A stretch of DNA of 64,000 bases, from NCBI GenBank assembly GCA_947303255.1, contig CAMYXL010000002.1, positions 21,823 to 85,822 of the forward strand, written 5' to 3'. The DNA is from an uncultured Clostridia bacterium (lineage in GTDB: Bacteria; Bacillota; Clostridia; Saccharofermentanales; Saccharofermentanaceae). The notes below the pieces were generated by a model, which was not told the origin of the DNA, ran no database searches, and saw only the letters and a program-made list of their open reading frames with translations. This document shows, piece by piece, positions 47,401-54,608 of the stretch (its first letter is position 1; each line of letters starts with the position of its first letter). A program made the position numbers and the translations under genes.

Positions 47401-48048
47401 ATTGGAGATCACGTAGGTGTTATTATCTTGTGTTTCAATAATTGCATTAGAAACAGCAGTTATCTCATATTCAGAATCAAAGCATAAGGACCAATCTTCA
47501 ATGTATTCCTGGGAACTCAAGATAAGAGCTCCGTTAAAACCATTGTCCCATTTTGAATACTCTTGATAGGAAACAAGGTACTTTTCGCTTTCGACTTCTT
47601 TTGTTTGGATATTAAGAAGATACCAATCTGAAAGTTCGATATATTCTTTATCACCAAGATTCAGTGTCATTCCGATTGTTGCTTCAGAACCAACCTCTAT
47701 ATCCTGGTTATAGATGTTATTTCTAATGGTATATGTTCCTTTGTCATCGGATTCTACTATGGAAGCATTCCAAATATTCTCTATTATGTATGGGGTTTTA
47801 AAAGTCAGGTGCCAGTTATCTATCTTCTTATCACCTATGTTATTTACTTTTAGTTCAATATTGGCATGACCACTCCAAGCGGAAGATACAACCGCATTCA
47901 CTTCAAAAGTGCAATTCTCATCTAAAGAGTAATATCTGGTATCAGAATCTGCCAAAGCTGTAGCAGGAATAATACTTATCAACAAGAATACAGTTAAAAC
48001 GAGGCACAAAACCTTACTTGAATTACTTTGGTTTTTCCCAGATTTCAT
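44425..48048 (-). CDS. giant secreted protein: CBM-like domains, Ca-binding repeats, VWA-like and protease-like regions
   Basis: A 1207-residue exported protein. Its parts in order are a signal peptide (to about 35, ATALADS); two CBM2-like beta domains (about 35-250); a Pro/Thr linker (about 270-320, with PTPTDIPTITPIPT); DSDxDGxxD calcium-binding repeats (about 325-470); a beta region ending HFSEYMLISKTKW; a degenerate VWA-like domain (about 600-800, VVLIMITDA but no full MIDAS); a second DTDGDN/DSDDF repeat block; and a C-terminal region with VLYCHGNN and LNLYACYCGY spaced like the His/Cys dyad of caspase-like peptidases (CHAT/DUF4347 type). ATG 48048 follows GGAGG. Functions of the domains are inferred. 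Confidence 0.75.
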   Translation of the reverse strand: MKSGKNQSNSSKVLCLVLTVFLLISIIPATALADSDTRYYSLDENCTFEVNAVVSSAWSGHANIELKVNNIGDKKIDNWHLTFKTPYIIENIWNASIVESDDKGTYTIRNNIYNQDIEVGSEATIGMTLNLGDKEYIELSDWYLLNIQTKEVESEKYLVSYQEYSKWDNGFNGALILSSQEYIEDWSLCFDSEYEITAVSNAIIETQDNNTYVISNDGYSQNLSANMLFVSVQGIPTENEFAIDNVSMKSIGLGYTLTEDSDENGIADYLDYIYSQEGTESVTPTPTDIPTITPIPTITDEPTEAPTVTPEPTATVSPDYDAFSDSDNDGLLDYEEELYGTDKNNPDSDDDGINDFTEIGIGYYPNDRDSDKNGTVDGDEDFDKDGLTNSVEAGYGTCLFLPDSDFDDINDYDEIIVYGTDPNKEDSNDDGILDGDALKLGLNPASLDSDGDGILDKDEKTYQEMGFQIAEDADLKGVTLVEIKGNFTNLISSTTSIEDVYGKDVYSSQIEAIVGGLVSIETSSDFDTATIVFHYDENEIGVDEEDLCILWYDEANGDYVMLDEEQILDKENNTVSYVTTHFSEYMLISKTKWIATWIKSIKLLSENRQRYLNGNDGTVKYLIAMNYADIDTEEFRGQSYDAFDVVMDFMGEQDIILLTYYNAYSYSYREGSKSEYIEIAEDLTYKTDLYGDKEGAGWGPDHTNLLNIVSETKRIFAKPDEKVVLIMITDAYLINLDEAKEEYEEILGYEPSCDGVIVISLNDTCYFNSESYPSVKIDKEISSNKETLQERFPQALSEVLSGLHFTKDLTKDTDGDNLSNYEETTGHLLSNGTLIFTDPDTKYTDNDSLTDYTELGTKKNVGKSSVFKNTNIESVLGINIDDIWYWDYKSDPTVEDTDSDDFWDDEDARPKISNPEAVYLFASPDFYKYAEIMYSIYLSHGLTTFFKEFRGIDSFVQEWNGIGMHGAYTGYYYKPKNVVLYCHGNNFAILLSKKIEGEQNEILCMDEYLNKESELPIRVSELEDKRIESLNLYACYCGYKEENLATNFIDKKNGIKKVVAADAALHTAISGPESMEFWFMAGNINIISEEDKDILVWLYDKVTDKTNDGKYNLEESTGCFSPGEYTYIGGGLTIEDIANACGFKCFTKNLSPYDLYSGINEDVLRGEIYITLDGYNSKDRTDVPIVYLPQNLPYSTVSLIHDPVLDM

Positions 48049-48081
48049 ACAATCCTCCAACAAATCCCTTATTTACTTTCA

Positions 48082-48110
48082 AAGATACTATGATTGCCAT
48101 TTCTTGACAA
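48082..48110 (-). promoter_or_regulatory. promoter of the giant secreted-protein gene
   Basis: On the minus strand TTGTCA (48105-48110) and TATCTT (48082-48087) are 17 bp apart, placing the start near 48075, about 27 nt before the ATG at 48048. Confidence 0.6.
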
Positions 48111-48136
48111 GATTATTTAATATTTAAAAGCATAAT

Positions 48137-48171
48137 AACAGGCACCTTTTGTTTTCCAAAAGTTGCCTGTT
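48137..48171. terminator. terminator between the exporter and the secreted-protein gene
   Basis: AACAGGCACCTTTTG-TTTTC-CAAAAGTTGCCTGTT is a 15-bp stem with one mismatch. It ends the ABC-2 exporter transcript on the minus strand and lies just upstream of the giant gene's promoter. Confidence 0.75.
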
Positions 48172-48203
48172 AAGTTTTCTCTTCACTTCTCTATGTCTAT
48201 TTC

Positions 48204-49025
48204 TTATGATCCCGTGAAATCATATCTCTTCACGCCGAGGAGCCAAAATTTGTAACTCAAAAAGAAAAACAATAAACCAATGAGCGGCGAGAGATACGTA
48301 AGCACCGGAATGTTATCAGGTTCGAGAAGTATCAGGCTCGGATAATACGCGACAAACGCGATCGGAATGATAAAGGTAAAAAGGATCCTGAAGATCCCGC
48401 TGAAGATATTAGTCGGATACTTCGCGAAGTCCTTGAACCTGAACATGATGACCATGACATATCCCGATCCCCTGATCCAAAAGCACGTCGCAGCAGCCGC
48501 ATTCATGATGGCGATCATAAAAAGCGACGCCGTGAAAAGGAACACGATGAGCTTAACTATCGCCATGAACGTCACCGGAATTCCTATGTGGCTCCATGCG
48601 AACACCAGCGTTCCTATTCCGAACGCCAGCTGTCCCAATCCTTTCACGTCAAAGACCTCAGATATGAAGTAGAAAAACACGTTGATCGGCCTAAAACAGT
48701 ACTTGATAAAATCGCCAGATTCCACCGCATATCTCAACGACCAGTTGTTATCAAAGAAACACTGCACCGGCGTCAGCGCCACCAGAGAGAAGCCGTACAA
48801 AAACAGCATGTGGTAGTAGTCCCAGCCGTTGATGGTCGGAAAGTTCTTGAAAAGGATCATGAACGTGATAAAGCCCGACAGGTTTACCATGATCATTCCG
48901 AATGTTGAAATCACGAAGTCCGCGCGGTAGCTCATCTTGCTCTTCAGATCCTGCACCAGGATCTTCCTGTAGATGCTCAAGTAGAACTTCAGCCCGCGTC
49001 TCCTTCTTTTTTCGGTTCTTCCCAT
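48204..49025 (-). CDS. ABC-2 type exporter permease (COG3694-like)
   Basis: A 273-residue membrane protein. It has six hydrophobic segments, a basic N-terminus (MGRTEKRRRRGLKFYLSIYR), and the FKDFAKYPTNIFSGIFR loop and polar turns typical of the paired ABC-2 permeases. It pairs with the gene at 49030-49839 and the ATPase at 49836-50777. This three-gene type (permease, permease, NatA-like ATPase) exports drugs, antibiotics or glycolipid-like molecules. ATG 49025 follows GGAGG and lies 4 bp after the upstream permease stop. The substrate is unknown. Confidence 0.85.
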   Translation of the reverse strand: MGRTEKRRRRGLKFYLSIYRKILVQDLKSKMSYRADFVISTFGMIMVNLSGFITFMILFKNFPTINGWDYYHMLFLYGFSLVALTPVQCFFDNNWSLRYAVESGDFIKYCFRPINVFFYFISEVFDVKGLGQLAFGIGTLVFAWSHIGIPVTFMAIVKLIVFLFTASLFMIAIMNAAAATCFWIRGSGYVMVIMFRFKDFAKYPTNIFSGIFRILFTFIIPIAFVAYYPSLILLEPDNIPVLTYLSPLIGLLFFFLSYKFWLLGVKRYDFTGS

Positions 49026-49029
49026 TGTA

Positions 49030-49839
49030 TCAGCCTCCGTTCACGGTGATTTTCTTCACCGAGTGGTTCCAGAATAATGTGCTAAGTATCGTGAGCACGA
49101 CAGCCCATCCCAGCTGCAGTCCCAAAAGTGTAAGAAGTCCCCTTGGTGTATCCGACCCGTTTTTTCGAAGAAGGACAGTAAGAGGGATGTCATAGACCGC
49201 ACGGAATGGTAAAAATTGTACTATTTTTCGAAAAGTCTCAGGGAAAAAGGCCAAAGGGATCGAAGCGCCCGAAAGCAGCAGAACTATCGTCTCTTTAACA
49301 ATGTTAATTCCCCAAGTCGACTCCGTATAAAGGCAGATCGTCGCGACCGACATCTCAATATTGAAATTTACGATGAGTGCGAGCACGGTCGAGATCACAA
49401 AGTAAAGAAGGTTCAATCCCATCGGGATCGCGCCGTGTGTGACGATCATAACGACCACGAAAGTCGGCAGGAATGACAGCAGAAAAAGTACTACGTGGCT
49501 TCCGGAATAACTCCAGAACATGTACCTCTTGTACTTCATCGGCTTTAGTAGATCCAGGATGATCTTGCCGGACTGAATGGATCTGCTCATATCCCAGACG
49601 ATGAACATCTCCAAAAAGTTGAAGAGCGCCGTCGCGAGGATCAGGTAGATCATGGTGTCCGTAAAGGACATTCCGTTTACGACTTCAACGCCTGACGACG
49701 CGTAGATCGACTTCCACAGGAAGTACACGAGGACCAGGTATATGAGGTTTCCGAACAGTGTCACGGCAGTGCCCAGACGGAACTGCAAGGATTCCGTTAT
49801 ACCTGCACGCGTCAAAGCAATGCATCTTCTTAAGGTCAT
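49030..49839 (-). CDS. ABC-2 type exporter permease (COG4587-like)
   Basis: A 269-residue membrane protein with six hydrophobic segments and the N-terminal GITESLQFRLGTAVTLFGN element and central SGKIILDLLKPMKYKRY loop found in ABC-2 permeases of this type. It is the first permease downstream of the ATPase, overlapping its stop by four bases (ATGA), so the two are produced together. Together with 48204-49025 it makes the heterodimeric membrane part of the exporter. Transport direction is probably outward. Confidence 0.85.
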   Translation of the reverse strand: MTLRRCIALTRAGITESLQFRLGTAVTLFGNLIYLVLVYFLWKSIYASSGVEVVNGMSFTDTMIYLILATALFNFLEMFIVWDMSRSIQSGKIILDLLKPMKYKRYMFWSYSGSHVVLFLLSFLPTFVVVMIVTHGAIPMGLNLLYFVISTVLALIVNFNIEMSVATICLYTESTWGINIVKETIVLLLSGASIPLAFFPETFRKIVQFLPFRAVYDIPLTVLLRKNGSDTPRGLLTLLGLQLGWAVVLTILSTLFWNHSVKKITVNGG

Positions 49840-50777
49840 GCCGCGCCTCCTTCGTAGATCTTCTTGATAACCTCTTCAGTCGAGATGTCCTGAAGTTCGA
49901 TATCCTTGATCCTCTGTTCTTTCTGCTTCTTCGTGATGATCTCCATGATGTCTGTCTTGCTCTCGTCAATGACCATCTCTTCCCACGTGTCATCCGCGAG
50001 CTTAAGTCTTAATGTCCTATAAGAACCAAAGTACGACTTAAGGTGGGAAATATCATTGTCGTAGATCTTCTCGCCCTTATCGATTATGACTACTCTCTTA
50101 CAGAGGGCATCAACGTCTCCCATGTCGTGGGTAGTAAGGATAACCGTAGTCTTCTTTTCCTTATTTAGTCCCAAGATGAGCTCTCGTATCTTCGCCTTCA
50201 TCGATACATCCAGACCGATGGTCGGTTCGTCGAGAAAAACCGTTGCAGGGTTGTGCAAGAATGCTGCCAGGATATCACTTAAAGTTCTCTGTCCGAGTGA
50301 CATCTGTCGTACCGGTTTATTAAGGATCGGTTCGATATCAACAAGGCTTCTATAGAGCTCCATCATGTCGTCGTAATCCTTCTTGTCCACAAGGTAGATG
50401 TCTCTTAAAAGTTTGAAGGATTCAACCAAAGGCAGTGACCACCAAAGCTGACTTCTCTGTCCGAAAACAACACCGATGTTCTCACAGTTTCTGGTCCTGT
50501 CCTTATAAGGTACCGTTCCGTTTACGATGATCTCACCTGATGTCGGTTCCAGTACTCCTGTCATCATCTTGATCGTTGTGGATTTGCCTGCTCCGTTAGG
50601 TCCAAGGTATCCGATGATCTCACCTCTGTTGATGGAAAGAGAAACATCTTTTACGGCAGATACGACCTTATAGTCACGGGAGAAAAGATCTCTTATACTT
50701 CCCTTCAATCCTTCGTGACGATTCAAGACTTTGAAGTCCTTACAAACGTTATTCATTACTATGATCTGGTCTGACAT
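49836..50777 (-). CDS. ABC-2 exporter ATP-binding protein (NatA-like)
   Basis: A 313-residue ATPase with Walker A GPNGAGKSTT, Q-loop region VVFGQRSQLWW, signature MSLGQRTLSDI, Walker B TVFLDEPTIGLD and the switch His in LTTHDMGD. The C-terminus of about 80 residues resembles the regulatory tail of COG4586 proteins. I prefer ATG 50777 with AAAGGA at 9 nt over ATG 50786, which would touch its ribosome site. It is the first gene of the exporter operon and diverges from the AraC regulator, which probably controls it. Confidence 0.93.
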   Translation of the reverse strand: MSDQIIVMNNVCKDFKVLNRHEGLKGSIRDLFSRDYKVVSAVKDVSLSINRGEIIGYLGPNGAGKSTTIKMMTGVLEPTSGEIIVNGTVPYKDRTRNCENIGVVFGQRSQLWWSLPLVESFKLLRDIYLVDKKDYDDMMELYRSLVDIEPILNKPVRQMSLGQRTLSDILAAFLHNPATVFLDEPTIGLDVSMKAKIRELILGLNKEKKTTVILTTHDMGDVDALCKRVVIIDKGEKIYDNDISHLKSYFGSYRTLRLKLADDTWEEMVIDESKTDIMEIITKKQKEQRIKDIELQDISTEEVIKKIYEGGAA

Positions 50778-50868
50778 TTCACTCATTCCTTTCGGTCTTG
50801 ACTGTTTTATTGATCACAAGTATATTGTAAGAAAAACGCAGATTATAGGTTATTTTTTCCAGTATTTC

Positions 50869-50902
50869 ATAACAATCTTACACGCTTATGGAAGATTGTT
50901 AT
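50869..50902. promoter_or_regulatory. 11-bp inverted repeat between the exporter and the AraC gene
   Basis: ATAACAATCTT (50869-50879) and AAGATTGTTAT (50892-50902) form a perfect 11-bp inverted repeat with a 12-nt spacer, in the leader of the AraC gene, 30 bp from its start. It may bind the AraC protein or form a hairpin in the mRNA. Confidence 0.5.
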
Positions 50903-50931
50903 TGTTTTCGAGAGAAAGGAACAAAATCGTT

Positions 50932-51900
50932 ATGAATCATGATGTTATGGGTTTGATCGTAAAAAGAGAGGACGGATCCGAGATCGTCAACTACGACGAC
51001 GCGTCATTTCCTTCCTATATCTTTGACGGCTGGGTCGCTCCGAAAGTTACTTGGGAGAGGGTCCCGCACTTCCACGAGGATGTCGAGATCGTAACTGTAA
51101 CTTCAGGCAACATGGCCTATTCGGTCAACGGCAAGACGCTGATGCTTCACGCAGGTGACACCATCTTCGTCAACTCGAATCAGATCCACTACAGCATGGC
51201 ATTGGACGGCGAGTGTGCCAAGTACGTGATCTTCATCGCGCACCCTGACATCCTGAATTCGTCCTTGCAGGTACAGCTGTCGGCCTTGCTTCCGATCATC
51301 AGCAACCCGGATCTGCCGTACCTCCGATTCAGGGACATCAACCGTGACACGGAAGAACTCTATAATCTCATGATCGGACTTCCAGCCATCAAACACGATC
51401 CGTTTCAGGTGACAAAGAATTTCTTCCTGATCTGGGAGATCATCATGAGGCAGAGCGCGACGATTGGAGCTCTTGAGAAGAATGAAAATTCCGACTCTCA
51501 CATGCAGGTCTTTAAGACCATGATGTACTTTATCCAAAGAGAATACACGCACACCATTACACTGGACCAGATCGCACAAAGCGGCAACATCAGTAAGTCA
51601 CTTTGCAACAATCTCTTCAAACAGTATGTCGAAGAATCTCCGATAAATTACCTACTCCATTTCCGCTCCCGTAAGGTCGCAGAATACTTAAGGATGGGAA
51701 ATCACACCCTAACGGAGATTGCCTCCCTCACAGGATTTTGCGGAGTCAGCTACATGTCAGAGACATTCAAGAAATACTTCGGAAGCTCACCACGTGAATA
51801 CAAAAAGAAGTGGGCAAATGTCGCGGCCGAGGAAGCAGCCGCCATGCTCGAAAGAGAAAAGAAAGAACAGGGCCTTTGTCTTCTGATGGCAGAAGAGTAA
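50932..51900 (+). CDS. AraC-family transcriptional regulator
   Basis: A 322-residue regulator. It has an N-terminal cupin-like ligand domain (about 40-110, VPHFHEDVEIVTVTSGN, LHAGDTIFVNSNQIH) and a C-terminal pair of helix-turn-helix motifs (about 210-305), with ITLDQIAQSGNISKSLCNNL and ASLTGFCGVSYMSETFKKYF. ATG 50932 follows AAAGGA; the frame upstream (from 50731) is not coding. It faces the ABC-2 exporter across 155 bp that contains an 11-bp inverted repeat, so it likely senses a compound and activates export. It ends with an Ala/Glu-rich tail (VAAEEAAAMLEREKKE). Confidence 0.9.
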   Translation: MNHDVMGLIVKREDGSEIVNYDDASFPSYIFDGWVAPKVTWERVPHFHEDVEIVTVTSGNMAYSVNGKTLMLHAGDTIFVNSNQIHYSMALDGECAKYVIFIAHPDILNSSLQVQLSALLPIISNPDLPYLRFRDINRDTEELYNLMIGLPAIKHDPFQVTKNFFLIWEIIMRQSATIGALEKNENSDSHMQVFKTMMYFIQREYTHTITLDQIAQSGNISKSLCNNLFKQYVEESPINYLLHFRSRKVAEYLRMGNHTLTEIASLTGFCGVSYMSETFKKYFGSSPREYKKKWANVAAEEAAAMLEREKKEQGLCLLMAEE

Positions 51901-51943
51901 TCAAGGGGTCATCTCACCTTCATTCATCACTGTGCTTTTGAAA

Positions 51944-52379
51944 TCCAACCCTAGGTTGGATACTATTTCCATGCCAAGATAAAAATGCAACCTTAGGTTG
52001 GAAAAACATTTTCTCGATTTTAAAAATCCAACCTTAAGTAGGACTGGTTCAAAAGGCAGAAAAGAAAAATCCAACCCTATGTTGTAATTACCTTTGGATT
52101 CTGTCTTCTGGTCATCTTGTGATCCTTTTTGGCATCCAAAATCATGATGCTTATCTAACATAAGGTTGGAAAAATTATTTTTGGATTTTCTGAATCCAAC
52201 CTTAGGTTGTATTTACATTCGGTTTCTGCCTTCCGGTCTTCTCCTGATCCTTTTCAGAACCAAAAAGGAGGATGTTTCTCTAACATAAGGTTGGAAATAT
52301 TTTTTACGGATTTTCTGAATCCAACTTTAGGTTGGAAAAACAAAACCAAAGAGCAAAAATCCAACCTTATTCAACCATG
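51944..52379. repeat. palindromic repeat island 2 (about 42-bp period)
   Basis: Palindromes TCCAACC.TAGGTTGGA (imperfect) start at 51944, 51986, 52027, 52070, 52154, 52195, 52279, 52320 and (half site) 52360; slots near 52112 and 52237 are occupied by diverged sequence. The units from 52070, 52195 and 52320 are also exact 125-bp steps, with the inner palindrome 84 bp along. Island 1 shows the same 84/126 steps (32095, 32179, 32221). The segment 51901-52413 has no credible gene and lies between convergent genes. Confidence 0.85.
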
Positions 52380-52413
52380 GTCCCCTTGACCTCAAGATTC
52401 AAGGCACAAAAAA

Positions 52414-52443
52414 CAGGCACCCACAAACTCAAAAGGGTGCCTG
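52414..52443 (-). terminator. rho-independent terminator of hsp20
   Basis: CAGGCACCC-12 nt-GGGTGCCTG is a 9-bp GC-rich perfect stem 30 bp after the Hsp20 stop. Minus-strand RNA runs into GTTTTTTGTG. Confidence 0.8.
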
Positions 52444-52472
52444 CTTATTTACTTACTTGTATGTGCCGGGAC

Positions 52473-52919
52473 TTAGCCTTCTATGGCAATCGTATTGCCG
52501 CCTTCGAGAGGTTTGAGTTCCCTCTTCGGAATGCAGAGCCTCAATACGCCGTCTTCGAATTTGGCCTTTACATCTTCGACCTTTACCTGGTCACCGACAT
52601 AGAAGCTTCGCTGCATTGCACCGGAGTACCTCTCCTGACGGATGATCTTGCCGTGCTTATCTTTCTTCTCGGTGTCATGTCCCTTCGACGCACTGATGGT
52701 CATGTAGCCGTCTTCAAGCTTGACGTTGATCTGATCTTTCTTGAAACCCGGAAGATCCATCTCCAGCTCATAGGTCTCGTCTGTCTCGTGAACATCGGTC
52801 TTCATCATGTGCTGCGCATTCTTGCCGTACAGTTTCTTATCGATGTTAGCGAGTTCGTGTGTAGGAAAACCCCAAAAATCATCAAACAAGTTTTCTCCAA
52901 AAATACCGGACATCAACAT
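52473..52919 (-). CDS. Hsp20/alpha-crystallin small heat-shock protein
   Basis: A 148-residue small heat-shock protein. It has the alpha-crystallin domain from about residue 38 with YELEMDLPGFKKDQINVKLE, the middle strand KHGKIIRQERYSGAMQRSF and FEDGVLRLCIPK, and a short C-terminal tail. It binds unfolded proteins in stress. ATG 52919 has AGGAG 8 nt upstream. The CIRCE operator and a strong promoter lie at 53005-53046, giving HrcA control, which is unusual for Hsp20. It stands alone and ends at a terminator. Confidence 0.95.
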   Translation of the reverse strand: MLMSGIFGENLFDDFWGFPTHELANIDKKLYGKNAQHMMKTDVHETDETYELEMDLPGFKKDQINVKLEDGYMTISASKGHDTEKKDKHGKIIRQERYSGAMQRSFYVGDQVKVEDVKAKFEDGVLRLCIPKRELKPLEGGNTIAIEG

Positions 52920-53004
52920 AATATCATCTCCTTTGAAATGTTGTTATCCGAGCATCGGGGCGGAGGTCTTGATCTATTGATCTTCGTTCCTTTGTTCTGA
53001 CCAC

Positions 53005-53046
53005 ATTATAGACCCGGAATTAGCACTGTCAAGGTGAGAGTGCTAA
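53005..53046 (-). promoter_or_regulatory. CIRCE operator with embedded hsp20 promoter
   Basis: TTAGCACTG-N9-GAGTGCTAA (53020-53046) is the CIRCE element with one mismatch, the HrcA repressor site. On the minus strand TTGACA (53027-53032) lies inside its spacer and TATAAT at 53005-53010, with a 16-bp gap. Repressor and polymerase therefore cannot bind together. Confidence 0.9.
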
Positions 53047-53129
53047 TCAAAAGTGACCAAGTTCGTAGGCCGTTTTTTGTGCACTTTTTGACGGTCCGAC
53101 CTTGCTTATCGGAACTATAATATGTGGGG

Positions 53130-54596
53130 TTACACTTCGCGGGAAGCCGGTATCTCATAGGACCACGGCATGATCTGCTCGAACTTGTGAGCCACCGCGA
53201 AAACGTCCTCATCCCTGAACTTCTTTCCAATGATCTGCATACCGACCGGCAAGCCCTTGCTGTCCAGTCCGCACGGTATCGACGCAGCAGGATTTCCCGT
53301 AAAGTTCTCGAAGAAAGTCTCGCAAAATCCTATGATCTGCTCCACTTCTTTTCCGTTCACGGTCTTTGGTCCCTTGGTGTTTCTGTCATCCGCGTTCTTT
53401 ACAGGGGAACATATCGTAACAGGTGATATCAATATATCGTACTTATCGAAAACATCCTGCTGATTATCAAGTATCTCAGTCCTCATGTCATTGAACTGGC
53501 GGTAGTCCATGACTGTCGAATTAAAGGCGACGTCATTCCAGTAGATGAACTCCTCAGGAAGCTCGTCTCTGTGATCTTTCAGGATATCGAATCCTTCCCT
53601 TCTCCACATCTCCATGTCGATGGATGTGTCGATGGAAATACTCCTGCACCAGAGCTCTGCGAACTCGTTGGAAGTGTGCTTGAAGTTGAACTTAACTTCG
53701 TCGACTTTTGCACCTGCGAGTTCGAGTTTCAGTGCGGCATTTTTGACGATGGTCTTGATCTCTTCCTCGACAGGAAAGATGCCGAAATCATAAGTGAAAG
53801 CGATCTTCCAATCTTTGATCGGTTTTTGCATGAGAACAGTAAAATCCTTCTTGCCGTGATCAAGGCTAAGCGGGTCTCTAGGATCATACTGAGCCATGTA
53901 GTTGAGCATTACGGCGCTGTCCTCGACGGTCTTTGTGATGGCGCCGTTAAAGCAGTAAGGATGAGTTGCTGTCCAGCCGTCAGGACGGCATACACTCGGG
54001 ATCGTTCCGACGGATGCCTTGAAGCCAAAGCAGCCGCACCAGGCTGAAGGAATACGGATGGATCCGCCGCCGTCGGAGCCTTCACCTAAGAGGATGAGGC
54101 CGTCGGCAACTGCGGCTGCAGTTCCGCCTGACGAACCGCCGGAATTATAGTCGGTGTTGAACGGTGTGGATGTAGGACCGTATAGTTTGTTGTCGCAGGT
54201 GCCTCTGAATGCGAAGGCAGGAGCGTTGGTTTTTCCGATCGCGATTGCGCCTGCTTTTTCGGCTGCTTTGCAGAACATGGAATCTTCAGGGTCGATGCGG
54301 ATGAGAGACTTAACGCCGCCGTGGGAATTTGGCCAGCCCTTTTTCGAGGGGAGAAAATCCTTAAGAGCCATAGGAACACCGCACAAAGGACCGACGGATT
54401 CACCGGACTTGAGCTTTTGCTCGAGCCTTGCGGCCTCAACAAGGGCCTCGTCGATCTTGGTGTATGTGAAGGCGTTGATGCTCGGATTGCGCTTCTCGAT
54501 CCTCTGAGCAAAATAGTTGATGACTTCGGTCGGGGACACCTCGCCTTTTTGGACGAGACTGCCGAGAGCGACTCCTGACAATTCTTCGAGTTTCAT
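53130..54596 (-). CDS. amidase-signature hydrolase
   Basis: A 488-residue amidase-signature enzyme. VPMALKDFL (about residue 91) gives the Lys, YNSGGSSGGTAAAVADGLIL (about 150) the Gly/Ser loop with the cis-Ser, and EGSDGGGSIRIPSAWCGCFG (about 172) the catalytic Ser, followed by FKASVG. The family hydrolyses carboxylic amides; subunit A of GatCAB is a relative, but gatB/gatC are absent here, so a free amidase is likelier. ATG 54596 has GGGGG upstream. It follows the VUT gene by 12 bp and may share its transcript. Confidence 0.88.
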   Translation of the reverse strand: MKLEELSGVALGSLVQKGEVSPTEVINYFAQRIEKRNPSINAFTYTKIDEALVEAARLEQKLKSGESVGPLCGVPMALKDFLPSKKGWPNSHGGVKSLIRIDPEDSMFCKAAEKAGAIAIGKTNAPAFAFRGTCDNKLYGPTSTPFNTDYNSGGSSGGTAAAVADGLILLGEGSDGGGSIRIPSAWCGCFGFKASVGTIPSVCRPDGWTATHPYCFNGAITKTVEDSAVMLNYMAQYDPRDPLSLDHGKKDFTVLMQKPIKDWKIAFTYDFGIFPVEEEIKTIVKNAALKLELAGAKVDEVKFNFKHTSNEFAELWCRSISIDTSIDMEMWRREGFDILKDHRDELPEEFIYWNDVAFNSTVMDYRQFNDMRTEILDNQQDVFDKYDILISPVTICSPVKNADDRNTKGPKTVNGKEVEQIIGFCETFFENFTGNPAASIPCGLDSKGLPVGMQIIGKKFRDEDVFAVAHKFEQIMPWSYEIPASREV

Positions 54597-54608
54597 AGGG
54601 CTACCCCC

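Noticed and set aside
51901..52161. Protein-coding reading frame on the minus strand in repeat island 2
   Set aside because: It reads through the palindromes and has no coding character.
52332..53000. 222-residue plus-strand frame opposite hsp20
   Set aside because: It is antisense to an unmistakable Hsp20 gene and crosses its terminator and promoter region.
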